DNA of 64,000 nt, taken from Biomphalaria glabrata (lineage: Eukaryota; Mollusca; Gastropoda; Planorbidae). Below are positions 43,436 to 53,110 of this stretch, piece by piece. The stretch is taken from contig NC_074716.1 of NCBI RefSeq assembly GCF_947242115.1, positions 5,248,001 to 5,312,000 on the forward strand. The letters are read 5' to 3'. Made by a program: the position numbers and the translations under genes. Each line of letters begins with the position of its first letter. The stretch's first letter is position 1. Below the pieces are notes generated by a model. It had not been told where the DNA came from. It was given only the letters and a program-made list of their open reading frames with translations, and did not search any database.

Positions 43436-43873
43436 CATATGTAGGTCTGTGATCAATACTTTTTTCTCCGTAAAGAAAGGTACTACATTTTATTACAACT
43501 GTCAACCAAATGTCCATGTTTGTAGTGCAGATTAATGAAATATATTTCAGTCAAATGAAACAAAACAAAACAACAACAACATTAAAATTGTTTCTGTAAG
43601 ATATAAAAGTGCTTTGGGGAAAAAAAAGCGACATTTGGCCTTAGAAATATATTTAATATGAAAATGTATAAATTTAATATTAGGTCTATCTATCTATTTA
43701 TTAATCTATCTACTTGAGATTAACTTAGATTGGTGCCAAGGCCTAGGCCTCCCCTAATGCCAAGGTTAGGAAATCTGCTCTTTGGTGCAGTGCCGCATTG
43801 CATTTTTACGTCACATGTATTGATATTCACAGGCACCTGTGTACCAACCAGCATCGAGGACCCTCCTATTTAG
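35476..43873 (+). CDS. Secreted cysteine-rich colipase/prokineticin-like protein, copy C
   Basis: Six exons: 35476-35496, 35890-35939, 37492-37646, 38895-39197, 42001-42105, 43833-43873 (675 nt, 224 aa), all GT-AG with phases 0, 2, 1, 1, 1. The signal peptide ends near TFG (residue 22), leaving an N-terminal Gln. The mature chain has 16 cysteines. The half module is C45-x4-C50-x4-C55C56-x8-C65-x12-C78. The full module is C84-x5-C90-x5-C96C97, a 70-residue spacer with Tyr-Gly-Asn-Ser repeats (128-143), then C168, C178, C193-P-C195, C202, C214. The tail is [10 protein letters not shown]. The ten-cysteine spacing, with CC early and C-x-C late, is that of colipase, prokineticin/astakine and the Dickkopf C-domain. 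Homology to one of these is an inference. The best complete copy in the window. Confidence 0.92.
35528..35587 (+). repeat. SINE-1 head fragment
   Basis: GGTGGCTGAGTGGTGAAGG and a box B-like GGTCTAGGGTTCAG only. In intron 1 of copy C. Confidence 0.65.
35890..35939 (+). CDS. Copy C, exon 2 (signal peptide core)
   Basis: Encodes [16 protein letters not shown]. Acceptor TTCAG, donor GTATGT, phase 2. Confidence 0.88.
36106..36368 (+). repeat. SINE-1 copy with target duplication
   Basis: Full-length copy flanked by ACACATCTTT (36096-36105, 36369-36378). In intron 2 of copy C. Confidence 0.9.
36640..36890. repeat. R2 family fragment
   Basis: CTCCGCACTTACAACTATAT, ATCACCAATAATTAATT and TGACCCCAGAATGGATGT. 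Confidence 0.55.
36960..37290 (+). mobile_element. LINE 3' end
   Basis: The plus strand encodes [20 protein letters not shown], the usual last motif of CR1-like reverse transcriptases in molluscs. A 3' UTR and a TCTTATCTTATCTTATTC tail follow. In intron 2 of copy C. Confidence 0.7.
37291..37470. repeat. R2 family fragment next to exon 3 of copy C
   Basis: GATCCGAGAATGGGTGTGGG and GAGTGATTTGATATAAGCTT, ending about 20 bp before the exon 3 acceptor. Confidence 0.6.
37492..37646 (+). CDS. Copy C, exon 3 (half module)
   Basis: Encodes [18 protein letters not shown]. Acceptor TTATAG, donor GTAACA. Confidence 0.92.
37715..38878 (+). repeat. R1 family element, nearly complete, with LTR insertion
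   Basis: Starts near GCGTCCCCCGAAGTGGGAAT with a GTCCGTCGTCCATCCGTCCG tract, and ends in CACTTCGGGGGCCGATTTTG, the hairpin and CTGTCTTTGTAACC. About 938 bp after removing the solo LTR. In intron 3 of copy C. Confidence 0.85.
37968..38193 (-). mobile_element. Solo LTR fossil inside R1
   Basis: 226 bp with inverted ends TGTAATAAC and GTTATAACA, inserted in the CTATTAATAGTAACGAAC segment of R1 with a short imperfect duplication (ATAG/TTAG). Same family as 42531-42908. Confidence 0.7.
38895..39197 (+). CDS. Copy C, exon 4
   Basis: Encodes [15 protein letters not shown], the CC pair, the linker and EGYC. Its acceptor tract borders the end of an R1 repeat. Donor GTGAGT. Confidence 0.92.
39198..39555. 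other. Intron 4 of copy C, left part
   Basis: No recognised repeat or exon. Confidence 0.4.
39556..39816 (-). repeat. SINE-1 copy, antisense (first of two)
   Basis: Full body, and a head ending in CACTGTGG-like sequence. Followed directly by a second copy in the same direction. Confidence 0.85.
39832..40088 (-). repeat. SINE-1 copy, antisense (second of two)
   Basis: Same orientation as the copy before it. The head reads CAGTGGCTGAGTGGTTAAGC on the minus strand. Confidence 0.85.
40400..40705 (+). repeat. Element E copy
   Basis: TTTTAGGAACGGTGTTTGGA, CCGCAAGTGCAATGGACTCG and GCCAGGATGAGGCTGAG line up with 54620-54820. Confidence 0.55.
40825..41250. repeat. 36 bp minisatellite, 11 full units
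   Basis: Unit CACGTTAGAAACTTGTGCCA plus 16 more bases, 11 full copies (40825-41220) and a partial one, very uniform. The unit is a multiple of three and free of stops in several frames on both strands, so about 160-codon open frames overlap there. The minus-strand frame (40744-41241) ends in a non-repeat segment [19 protein letters not shown] do not treat any of these as a gene. In intron 4 of copy C. Confidence 0.93.
41400..41540 (+). repeat. SINE-2 copy, diverged
   Basis: CTAGACTGTCAATTCGAGG, GGGCTCAAACACTGCCC and CACCCGAAACATGTA match SINE-2 at 44839. Confidence 0.5.
41541..42000. other. Intron 4 of copy C, right part
   Basis: AT-rich, with a short TA run at about 41578-41595. The open frames that end near exon 5 are intron read-ins. 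Confidence 0.4.
42001..42105 (+). CDS. Copy C, exon 5
   Basis: Encodes [18 protein letters not shown] to LDPFPFG. Acceptor TGTTAG, donor GTATGT. Confidence 0.92.
42318..42526 (+). repeat. SINE-1 copy, head truncated
   Basis: Body from GGTGAAGACATGG to GATCGCAAGGTCTAAAAAGC. Confidence 0.75.
42531..42908 (+). mobile_element. Solo LTR fossil with internal tandem expansion
   Basis: Starts TGCTATAACC and ends CGTTATTACA. Related to the 226 bp LTR at 37968 but longer, because a 30 bp unit is repeated six times inside it. An AATAAA is present. It abuts the tail of a SINE. In intron 5 of copy C. Confidence 0.7.
42574..42753. repeat. 30 bp tandem repeat, six units
   Basis: Perfect copies of AAGGTGCGCACTATTAGACA plus ten bases. 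Confined to the LTR fossil. Confidence 0.95.
43203..43364. repeat. 54 bp tandem repeat, three units
   Basis: Starts CCCCGACTCCTTCTTGGAAT. The units differ at one or two positions. Followed by a TA microsatellite (about 43402-43430). Confidence 0.95.
43833..43873 (+). CDS. Copy C, exon 6 (stop)
   Basis: Encodes [13 protein letters not shown] and a TAG stop. Acceptor TTCACAG. Confidence 0.87.
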
Positions 43874-43906
43874 TGTAATCCACAAAAGGCCTTTTTTTTC
43901 CATTCG

Positions 43907-43912
43907 AATAAA
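43907..43912 (+). other. Polyadenylation signal of copy C
   Basis: AATAAA 34 nt after the copy C stop. Confidence 0.65.
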
Positions 43913-44838
43913 GTTGAACTCAAGATTTAATTGTTATTATTTTTTATTAGTAAATGTTTGTCGTAATAATGTCAAAAGATTGATCCGGGACCATCTCGCT
44001 AGTAAATTTAGAAGTGTTTTGGACCAAAATTTTTTTTTTAGTGCTCCAAACAACTAGGGCCAAGTAAAACTAATGCTGTTGAGGGTCTTTGACTAAGAGA
44101 ATTAATCTGCTGGTAGGTAACTAAACCACTTTAGGATTATTTTAACTCATAAAACTTAAAAAAAAAACGTGAATAATTTCTTTTTGAACAAAAATAAACA
44201 TAATTTTCACTATGACATATGTTAATCCTGCTTGAGATGAAATAAACTCACATTAAAAACAAATTTTTTTCACTCTGGCTTTCCGGAGTCGTCTGGCGTA
44301 CCCGATACAGCTTATGACAGTGTCGCTTATCTTGCACCATTCGCACTGCATAACCACCATAGACTATATATTACATGGACTGCCAACTCTACGCACTAAG
44401 CCTATATTCTTCAATAAACAAGTCCCGTTCACGGAGGCGTCCTTGGTTGCATGGTAAATTGACTTCCGGTAGATTTTTTTTATTATATAAAGAAACCATT
44501 CCCGAAGATTTTTACCACCACTTTTACAGCAAATCATGAATGGAAACTTAATTTTTATAGAAGATGTTACAGGGGTAAGTGTGCACAAATCAATTTCTGA
44601 CTTAGATCTATAACTGTAAAGCTTTATAACTGATTTTCTTAGCCTTTATAGACTAATTAGCCAAGCCTGTATTTCGTGTATTTTCTTGTTTACGACATTG
44701 ATTGAATTGAAGTTCTTGTGAGAGCATAGCCTATATATATTAACCAAATAATAGTAAGACTTATTCAGAATTATAGCCCGGTACATTTAGATCTATATGC
44801 TCTTACTATAATAGGTTAAAATGAGCTTTCGTTTCGAT
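43913..44838. other. Spacer, nothing recognised
   Basis: AT-rich sequence downstream of copy C. No further family exon is visible. Confidence 0.45.
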
Positions 44839-45000
44839 GGTTGCCTGGTCGTGCGGTTTGCACGCTGGACTGTCGTTCAGATTTATCGATGGTCCCGGGT
44901 TCAAACCCTGCCCGCTCCCGTCCTGCGGGAGGTGTGGACTAGGAAGTAATTATCTTCAACTCTGAAGGAACATCCGAAACATGTAAAACATTTTACATTT
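44839..45000 (+). repeat. SINE-2, best copy
   Basis: tRNA-like head GGTTGCCTGGTCGTGCGGTT with box B CGGGTTCAAACCCTGC, a GC-rich hairpin (GTCCTGCGGGAGG), and 3' end CGAAACATGTAAAACATTTT. Confidence 0.85.
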
Positions 45001-45184
45001 TTTTTTACAAGTTGTAAAAAAGTCCTATATTATGTGTAGGCCTAAAGTAAAGGTAATAAGTCTAGATGTAAAGCTTTATCCGAGTTGAAAAATGTAAGAA
45101 AAATATATTTGGCCTATATATGATGTCGATGATAAAATAGAAAAAGTAGGCCTACATTCTGTGATGTTTTATGGCAAGTTATTA

Positions 45185-45455
45185 TAACACAGTGCAGGAC
45201 AGGCCACTGTCCTGCTGCCTCATGTTTCTCACGGCTATGGCCAAATGTCAAATCCGGTGCCCCCGTGCCTCATATTCTGTTTGACTGACCCAGACTTGCT
45301 GATCTCCGTCTCAACAGGTCAGAGAAACCAAAAATTCTCGACCTGTATGGTGACATGTATGCACTACGCAATACAGCAGGGTTTCTGTCCAGGGCTTTTG
45401 CAAGAGAGAATTTGAGCCTCTCAAGCCCTCACTCAAATGGAGTTTGATGATGTTG
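45185..45455 (+). mobile_element. LINE 3' end, RNase H family, decayed
   Basis: CRTGHCPAASCFSRLWPNVK and SEKPKILDLYGDMYALRNTA followed by FLSRAFARE line up with residues 423-498 of the ORF at 58703-60205. Broken frames. Confidence 0.75.
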
Positions 45456-45489
45456 ACTTTTTATACCCTTTTTTATGTCTTGGTGAGAG

Positions 45490-45765
45490 TTATTGTAAGA
45501 CTGAACTAGTGACCTGCAGCTGTCGAAGTATTGACTAGCCTTTGTAATCATTATTGCGGACGGTAGTGAGAGCCGCATCGTCGTCAAACATCAGTTCCCT
45601 AATCAGGTTATGTCGTCTCCTCGTTTAGGTCAAGCCAGTTAAAGAAGCCTTCCATCCGATCTACTGTGGATCTTCCTAGGCGCTATGAGAGTACAGACGA
45701 AACAATTCCGAATAGTGTTGATGGCCAAAACCCATCCTTGTTTTACCCTGCTCTTGATAGATAAT
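45490..45765 (-). mobile_element. LINE reverse transcriptase fragment
   Basis: The minus strand encodes GWVLAINTIRNCF, RSDGRLFNWLDLN and RELMFDDDAALTTVRNND, around the catalytic FADD box, here FDDD. Pattern fits the zinc-finger-tailed LINE family. Frameshifted remnant. Confidence 0.7.
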
Positions 45766-47834
45766 ACCGGTACCTAAAAGTCTTACTGTCAAACTTTACA
45801 GTTCCTATCATGTGAAGCTGAGAGTAGTTTCAATAGCTTATTAGCACAGACAATTTTCACTAGTAAAAACCACTTCTGTTTAGTGTGAGCATATTGCTAA
45901 ATTAAGTTCATATTTCTATTACTTTCTACTCAAGTCACCCAAGAGAAATTTTATTTAAAATGAAAACTTTTTATAATGCTTTTTTTCACTAAAGGAGCAT
46001 ACTACTTCTAAAAACCTGATTTGATTGTCACTAAATTTCAAATTAAAGGGGATCTACTAGAAGTGAGATTTTTTTTACTTTCTCCAATAACATACAATAA
46101 AAACATACATGTATCACTTTAAATTACTTGTCATTGTGAAATATTAGGTAAAAAATCACCTTAAGTACATGTTATATTTAATCCTATGCGTAAAATTTAT
46201 TTACATTAAAAAAAAAATCATTAAAGCAGGCCTAATTGTAGAGAAAAAATTATTTCTTGTGATTGCATTGAAATCAGCTTTAAAGATGCTGTCCATTGTT
46301 GTAACATAAAGTAGTCTTACATTTGTTATGAGCAAATATATATATTTATAACATGTCTAAACTAGTTTGAATTTCTTTTCTTTTTTTCTCAGCTGCTCAT
46401 GAATTTTGAGATTGTACAGCAAGTAGAGGAACAAATTTTATCTGCTTCCACTTAGACAAACAGCATGGAAATGTGCTATTGTAATGAGTAGAAGATATTT
46501 GTCATTTAGAGTATCATGCGTCATTGACTTATGAAAACAAAATGCAACAGCAAATTATCAGTCTGCACATTTCAAGATGAGGAAAAGAACAGTATAAGCT
46601 ACATTCATTGATGCATTATTTATACAAAAATGTATAGTCAACCCAGTCATCACTCCAGTTACAATGAAGGGATGAAATGAGAATAGACCTACATCAGAAA
46701 TTGAAATGGTCATCTTCAGTATTTAATGTTTCATTTAAAAATGATAATTATATTAATACATATTTGATGTACAAACAAATGAAAACCATTCAAACACTTT
46801 TTTTGTGTGAAGTATAGATGATTAAACTTGTAAGTGTCTGAACAATACTACATCGACATTAACTTATTATTATAGACTTTTTACAGGAATGTATCTTAAG
46901 CTGGACTGAAAGAGAAAGTTGCTATAATTTAAATAATAAAATTTAATAGTCTGAACATGTAACTAAAAATTGAAAAATGCTAACATTTATTGACAAGTGA
47001 ATATTGGTAATGATATACTTTCTATTTTAATAAGTCAATGATAGTAAGAACAATATTATCTTCACTTTCTTAATATTATAAACACAATATTTCCTGAAAA
47101 GATTTTTTTAAATTATAGAAATAATGCTCACGTCTTCAGAAATGGTAGTTTTCAGAGTCATCAAATCAAGGACAACATAGTATTCATAAACTTCCAGCTA
47201 TCAGAAAGCTCCTAGTAGGTATTATGGAGAACATTCTCCTTCAACTCAGAGGATCACAGGCACTGGACAAATTCTAGTACTGTTGATGGAATAGAAACAA
47301 CATACATTAAATTCATAACAAGTCACCAATTCAATCTTAGTTTCATATAGTACCAAACTTCCATATGTTCAAGTCCTTTATGGATAAAATCAATTCTGAA
47401 AACATCTAACAAAACAGTTCCTTAAAAAGTATATTAGGAGTATAGTAAAGTATATTAGAGGTTTTACATAAAAAATGCTATGGGAACATATTATGAAACA
47501 AAAATATTACAAAAAAAAGGAATAGTATAATAATAACAATATTTAATCTTTGACATTATATTCAGTAATATTATGAAAATTTAATGAATCATTAAATGCC
47601 CTTGAAAGTGAAGGGAACAGATTTTAAAAAAAAATCTAGGACATTTTCTGCACAAGCATGCTGAGGTAACCCAAATAAAGAGAGTCATGGAATATTGTAC
47701 TGAGTGTTTGAAACATAATATTTTACTGCATACATGAAATTATAAACATATCTTTGCAAGCTTAAAGGGAGAATTCGAAGACTGCTTTTATTCTTTTTGC
47801 ACTAAGATAAAAGTATTAAATTTTAAGCTGCCCT
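45766..47834. other. AT-rich spacer, nothing recognised
   Basis: About 2 kb of AT-rich sequence with no long open frame, known repeat or RNA gene. Confidence 0.5.
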
Positions 47835-47846
47835 ACTTACTGGAAG

Positions 47847-48105
47847 GAGGCCTGGTGGCTTAGTGGTAAAGCGCTTGGCTTCCGAACTGGGGACCGCGGT
47901 TTGAATCCTGGTAAAGACTGGAATTTTTAATTTTAGCCTTGAGTCCACTCAGCTCTAATGGGTACCTGACATTAGTTGGGGAAAGTTAAGGAGGTTGGTC
48001 ATTGCACTGGCCACATGACACCCTCATTAACCGTAGGCAACAGATTGTCAGAAACAGATGATCTTTACATCATGTGGTCTAAAAGGGAAAATTTACTTTT
48101 TTTTT
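47847..48105 (+). repeat. SINE-1 copy with target duplication
   Basis: Full-length copy ending in a T-run, flanked by a perfect 12 bp ACTTACTGGAAG (47835-47846, 48106-48117). Confidence 0.93.
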
Positions 48106-48117
48106 ACTTACTGGAAG

Positions 48118-49484
48118 TTTCGTAGGAAGAGTTTCTGGCATAACAGGTGAGTTTTGTGGCATTCATCCTATTGATAAACTCTTAGAAATAAGAAAGCATC
48201 ATTTCTTCTTGAAATATACATCTGCGGAAAAGAAAAGAACAATTGGTTTTAATGTGAGCAATAATAAAATTCTAATTAAATTTTTAAAATCTCCAAAATA
48301 ATATTGTGTAAATATTCACCTAGAAAATTAGCTTTAAATAAAATAGCACATGGATTCTTACAATTAAAATAGACTTACATAATGTTTAAAAATAAATTAT
48401 TAATTACTTAAAAACTTACTGTTAAATGTATTTATACAGCTTCTGGCACTATGTGCAAACTCCTTTGAAAACAGTAAGAACATATTGTGGCAGTATCTGG
48501 GTAATGCTTGAATCCACACATTAAATGGTAGCAATTAGAGCCCTTTGGGTACCATTCAACATCCTTTGTTTTGTGTACTTCTTTGGTAGTTAAGAGAAAA
48601 GTTAAGATCTAGATCTACAGTGTATAATAGCACAATTTGGTACCTACTGGAATGTGTGAGAATAATGAGAAAAGAAAATATAACCAATTAGAATGTCTAG
48701 TCCAATCTAGTACAGTTGTTTATATCTAGGCAAGATATGAGTTGTGATCAAAAGAGCCAGATCTAGTACATGAGTGGGGCCTATGTTAATGGGCAATGGC
48801 TGTATACAGTAGTATTGCTCATCAGAAACATTAAATCTGTAATGTATAATCAGTGTATAGGAATAGATCTAGATACAGATTCTAGATCTTTTAAGTATAA
48901 GAGTCTAGGTCTATTATTATTATATAAAATATAGATGTAAACTAGTTATAGATTAGAGTATTAGTAAAGATAAAGTAGATCTTCAAATAGTTTAAAGAAC
49001 GATCTGTGACACTGTGAGCCAAGCACTTCCATTCATGATTCACATATGAAGCTAAGGCTAAGACTACTAAGAGTAAGAAGAAGTTTAAGTTAACAAGTCA
49101 AAGTCAGATTAATGATTAATCATCATATTGATCGTGCCATGATCAAGGTAAGATGAAGCTGATCATCTAGACTTGAGATTTATCCTAGATCTAGTCTAGA
49201 GTCGACTAGAGCTAGATTATATATAATAGGGGGCCTCTATAGATTATAGACCTCTTGATTCTCTGGGTTTATCAGACACACAAAGATGATGAATTTATCT
49301 AGCAACTCGACGTTCATAATATTTTTAGTCATAATTTTGTTAAGAGTACTGTAGGCATAGCCAGATTTTTATAAAAACAAATTATTATTTTACCAACTTA
49401 AAAAAGGGGCACTTACATAAATAGTGTTCTATTATATATACATATATTATATATATATAGTAGCGTGTTGTGTGTACGGTAGTA
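48118..49484. other. AT-rich spacer with CTAGATCT-type words
   Basis: Between about 48600 and 49230 there are many AGATCTAGATC-like words. No gene seen. TA-rich microsatellite at about 49433-49460. Confidence 0.45.
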
Positions 49485-49515
49485 ACGTCTGTATTATATA
49501 AGATAAGATAAGAAA
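49485..49515 (+). mobile_element. LINE tail (ATAAG-tail family)
   Basis: GTAACGTCTGTATTATATAA followed by GATAAGATAAG. Only the extreme 3' end. Confidence 0.65.
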
Positions 49516-49849
49516 GTGTATAGTCATAGGTCACTACATCTGGGTGAAAGTCTACATGTTTATGTGTACAATCACTATCTATTGAAGTAGAGCCTAATGA
49601 TTCTAAAATTTTATTGGGCGAAGAATTATTCGAAACAATATCGCTAGCTTCTTCTCACCGTCACTATGGAAACACCCACATCCATACCTCTATAATCCCT
49701 ATGTTGGCGTATTATACTCTAAATGTTTTACTTGAAAGAACTTTAACATTTTTTTTTTCAAACTAAAACTCAAAATAACTTTTATTAACCATGATTTAAC
49801 TTGAAAGTAGATCTAAGTAGAATCGACTGAAATGATAATTAAAACAATA

Positions 49850-50054
49850 TCTTCTTCTTCTTCCTCTAGCCAGCTTTATTGCTGCTGAGCTGTGAGCTCT
49901 TTTGCAGACTGTGCCAAGAAACAATAGTGTGCTGTTTTCTTCAGTTGTTCAGCACTGCAGTACAGGCTGTTGGGCTGAAGTGGTAGTAGGGTCTAACTTA
50001 GGTGGATTAGGGAGGGGCATTCAAAGAGGATATGGGTATACGGTTACACACAAG
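49850..50054 (-). mobile_element. LINE (GAA)n-tail family, 3' part of an interrupted copy
   Basis: Matches 24385-24560 (GCTTTATTGCTGCTGAGCTG, GGGAGGGGCATTCAAAGAGG). It is interrupted by the hAT at 50055 and continues at 53000. Confidence 0.88.
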
Positions 50055-50249
50055 CAGGGGCGTAACTAGGGATTTGGGGGCCCGGGGGGATTGACCTCTT
50101 TGGGGGCCCCTTGCATTTTGACATTCGACATATGACATGAGATAATGTAAGCAAAAATATATAAGCCCCAAATCAAATTGGTTCAGTATATCAGTAAACT
50201 TAACAAAAAGTAATCATCAAGACTCTTTTATTGTAATTGTATTACTGTT

Positions 50250-50774
50250 TGTTAATGAAAAGTGCTCGTGCATCAATGACATCATTGAAAAAGCGATTTT
50301 CCATTTATTTCATCATACAAACAGGAAAAGTAGCACAGTTTGTCACAAGCGTGTCTTCTAACAGGTGTCTTGGTTCAAGAAGAAACCTAAAGGTATCCAT
50401 TTTCTTTCCAGCCTTTGGAATCTGCCCTTCATCTCCATATGAAATCTGTCCAGCACTTCTGTCGCAACACGTTTGAATTGCAGTTGTATTGACAGTCCTA
50501 CATTAGAACTCAACTTCCCATCAAGTCTTTTCTTTCATATGGTTGTTTTGATTACAAGGAATCCATAGTATTCACTACCTTCTTTTGCTTTTTCGATGGA
50601 TTGGGTTTTTGTCAGTTTCTCATCATTTTGCAGAAAGCATGAAAGGGTACTAATTTCTTTAGCAGATTCCCGTATATGCAGTCCAGACTTTTGTAGTTTC
50701 TTCCGAACTATATTAATTGGGCACAGGAGCTTTGACCAGAATTCAAGATAGGCAAAAAATTCGTAATTTTCCAC
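50250..50774 (-). pseudogene. hAT transposase C-terminal remnant (ZMYM-type)
   Basis: The minus strand encodes EFWSKLLCPINIVRKKLQKS, LHIRESAKEISTLSCFL and, further on, FKRVATEVLDRFHMEMKGRF. This order is typical of hAT transposases annotated as zinc finger MYM-type 1/6-like. Stops and frameshifts are present and the N-terminal part is missing, so it is inactive. Confidence 0.7.
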
Positions 50775-51262
50775 TGCATGAAGAAGATTCTGTGCTAATA
50801 TTATATGGCATTACGTCATTGTTGGTTGTTTATGTTTTGTGCGAAAGCAAAAGGATTCAGAGTATACAAAAGTGGGAAAGATCCATATCTCGTTATGCTC
50901 GAGTATATAATATACTCCGATAAGTGGACTGCCGTATATGAAATCACCATCACAACTGCTGACGAGTAGAAGACTCAGGGAATCATTCCAACTGATAACA
51001 AACTATTGAAACCATTGGTAGCTGAAAATGCAGAGACATTACTCAACGAACGACAGATGAAAAGCTAAGTGAAATACGATGCAAAAGCAAGACTACCTAA
51101 AGATTATTCGTCTAGGTCAAACATGGCAGAAAGCAGTTGTCATAAAAAAAAATTCAGCACCCAGATCTTACATCATAAAGACAAACAATGGAATAACATA
51201 CAGAAGAAATCAACGCTTTTTAAATAAGAGTTTCGATGAAGACATCTCTGGGTACTATGATA

Positions 51263-51744
51263 TATAGTTCGTCCATCGTGGTTCGATGATGACCACTTTG
51301 TCATCCAGGGGGCTGAGGGCTATGCACTGGGGTTTTATGCCTCCTCGTGTGGCTGGTGAGACCTATGTGAGCCCGGAATGTTCGGCCGCACACTGGGCAG
51401 GTTATTCCAGCTGGAGCTAGTGTCAATTGTCTTGCTTTTCTTTTCTGGCGTTTTTCTTCTGCCTGCGTTGTTCTTTTTTCCTCAGCAACCTGTGCGCTAG
51501 TTTTCACAGCGCGACGCCATGATGCTCTGTCATGTGCCTCTGTCTCCCAGGTGCCAGGGTCTATGCTGAACGCCTTCAGAGAAGCTTTGAGGGTGTCCCT
51601 GAAGCGCTTTCTTTGCCAACCTTGCGAGCGCTTTCCTTCGCTTAGTTGGCCATACAAGAGTCGTTTAGGGATGCGGTGGTCTTCCATTCTGTAGACGTGA
51701 CCTGCCCATCGCAGCTGGGACTGCATCAGGATTGTGTGGATGCT
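51263..51744 (-). mobile_element. LINE 3' end with C2H2 zinc-finger tail
   Basis: Open minus-strand frame of 141 codons (51301-51726): LRWAGHVYRMEDHRIPKRLL, GKRSQGWQRKRFRDTLKASL, DRASWRRAV, then the finger CPVCGRTFRAHIGLTSHTRR. Perfect 18 bp duplication TCTCTGGGTACTATGATA (51245-51262, 51745-51762). 5'-truncated and recent. Confidence 0.93.
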
Positions 51745-51886
51745 TCTCTGGGTACTATGATACCGATGAAGACAATGAACTGCAAACTGTTGCTACAAAC
51801 GAAGCAGACAGTTATAGACCAACGTCTAGAGAACTTGTTCAGTCAAGACAACCAGAAGTGGACGAATTGTTAAAGTTCCTAGTAGA

Positions 51887-52300
51887 CAGTGCCGGTCGCA
51901 GTGGGCGCCGCGCTTTCATAGGCCCCGCGCTAATTCCAAGTGTACATTATTAAATTAAACAATTATAACGTATATAAAATAACAGGGTTTTCGGGACCTC
52001 CTGATTTTTCAGGGCCTCCAGGAAATTTCATGAAAAGGCAAAATATACGATAAAGTCCTGAACTTTTTTTGAATTTATTCAAATCTCCTGAAGATTCGAC
52101 GAAATTGACGTTTTGGGGTGCCAATAAATAAAAAGTGGCATTGCGAGCTTTCATTTGATAAAAATTTATTGCAAAGACGAAAGTAGGCCTATTTTCTAAT
52201 TCAAAAAATAATAATTTTGACATTATGCTTATCCCTACCCAGACTAGGCCCCGCGCGATCCGTTTCGCATAGGGCCCCGCAAATGCTAGGGCCGGCCCTG
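51887..52300. mobile_element. hAT MITE, 414 bp
   Basis: Termini CAGTGCCGG and CCGGCCCTG, subterminal GGCCCCGCGC motifs at both ends, perfect 8 bp duplication CTAGTAGA (51879-51886, 52301-52308). No transposase. Confidence 0.93.
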
Positions 52301-53007
52301 CTAGTAGATATCACTATTAAGAACTTTAAAAGGAAGGATAAGATAATAACTTCAATAGGAAGGATGTATTAATATTATATGATATTACGTCATTATTTTT
52401 TGTTTATGTTTTGTGCGAAAGCAAAAGGATTAGATCATTAGATGTAAATAAAAAGAGAGAGTTTCTATTGAATTGAGGAAAGATGAATAAAGGGGTAATA
52501 ACTCGAGTGTGAAGTTTAATTCTGAAATTATAGACGCCAAACCCGAATAATGGACAATTTTAGCATTGTTAAGAATAACTTTTAGTTAATCTCGATTCTG
52601 TAAATTTTGCTTCAAGGTTAATTAGTGTAGCCATATAATACTCGCCATTTAGATCTATTATTAGTAAAGGTAACAAGATACCTGGAATTCGCTGTATATC
52701 ATGCAGTTTTATTCGTGGCAACAAAGTTTAAAATGGAAGGAACTTCCATTACCCAAAAACTGATCTCTGCGGCAAAAATATTTTTAAAATATCTAGGTTT
52801 AGTCTTTGTGATAAATTTAATCCATAAATGTTGATTAAAAAAAGACACCCGTTGACATTATTATTCAATCAAATATATTAATTTATGTATTTACAAATAA
52901 ATTTCGGACACCCATTTGGGGGCCCCCCCTCCTAGGGGGGCCCGGGGGGATTTTAAAATTCTCCCCCCCCCATCCCCCCCCCCCTTAGTTACGCCACTGC
53001 ACACAAG

Positions 53008-53110
53008 GGGGGGGGTGGAATTTTTTTTGTTAAGATGGTAATTTAACACAGGTGTGTGTCCTGTTCTTAGTTGGAAGATTGTAGATTGTTCTCGCGGGGG
53101 GAGGAAGTTA
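53008..53110 (-). mobile_element. LINE (GAA)n-tail family, 5' part of the interrupted copy
   Basis: Continuation of 49850-50054: the minus strand encodes EQSTIFQLRTGHTPVLNYHL. Confidence 0.88.

Larger units (their letters stand above)
50787..52560 (+). mobile_element. LTR retrotransposon fossil (Ty3/gypsy-like), broken
   Basis: Parts seen: an LTR-like segment near 50790-50860, a segment resembling the C-terminal end of pol/integrase up to about 51260 and on to about 51860, a purine-rich tract at about 52325-52362, and a second LTR-like segment from about 52366. The two LTR-like parts share TGTTTATGTTTTGTGCGAAA. Most of the element is missing and it has several breaks. A LINE end and a hAT MITE were inserted later. 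The right boundary is uncertain. Confidence 0.65.
50055..52999 (-). mobile_element. hAT transposon, composite, about 2.9 kb
   Basis: Inverted termini CAGGGGCGTAACTAGGG and CTTAGTTACGCCACTG, with a perfect 8 bp duplication CACACAAG (50047-50054, 53000-53007). The minus strand keeps the C-terminal part of a transposase. Much of its length is later insertions: an LTR-retroelement fossil, a LINE end and a hAT MITE. Confidence 0.9.

Noticed and set aside
51301-51726. C2H2 zinc-finger protein gene
   Set aside because: The finger is the tail of a LINE polyprotein, and the piece is flanked by an 18 bp target duplication.
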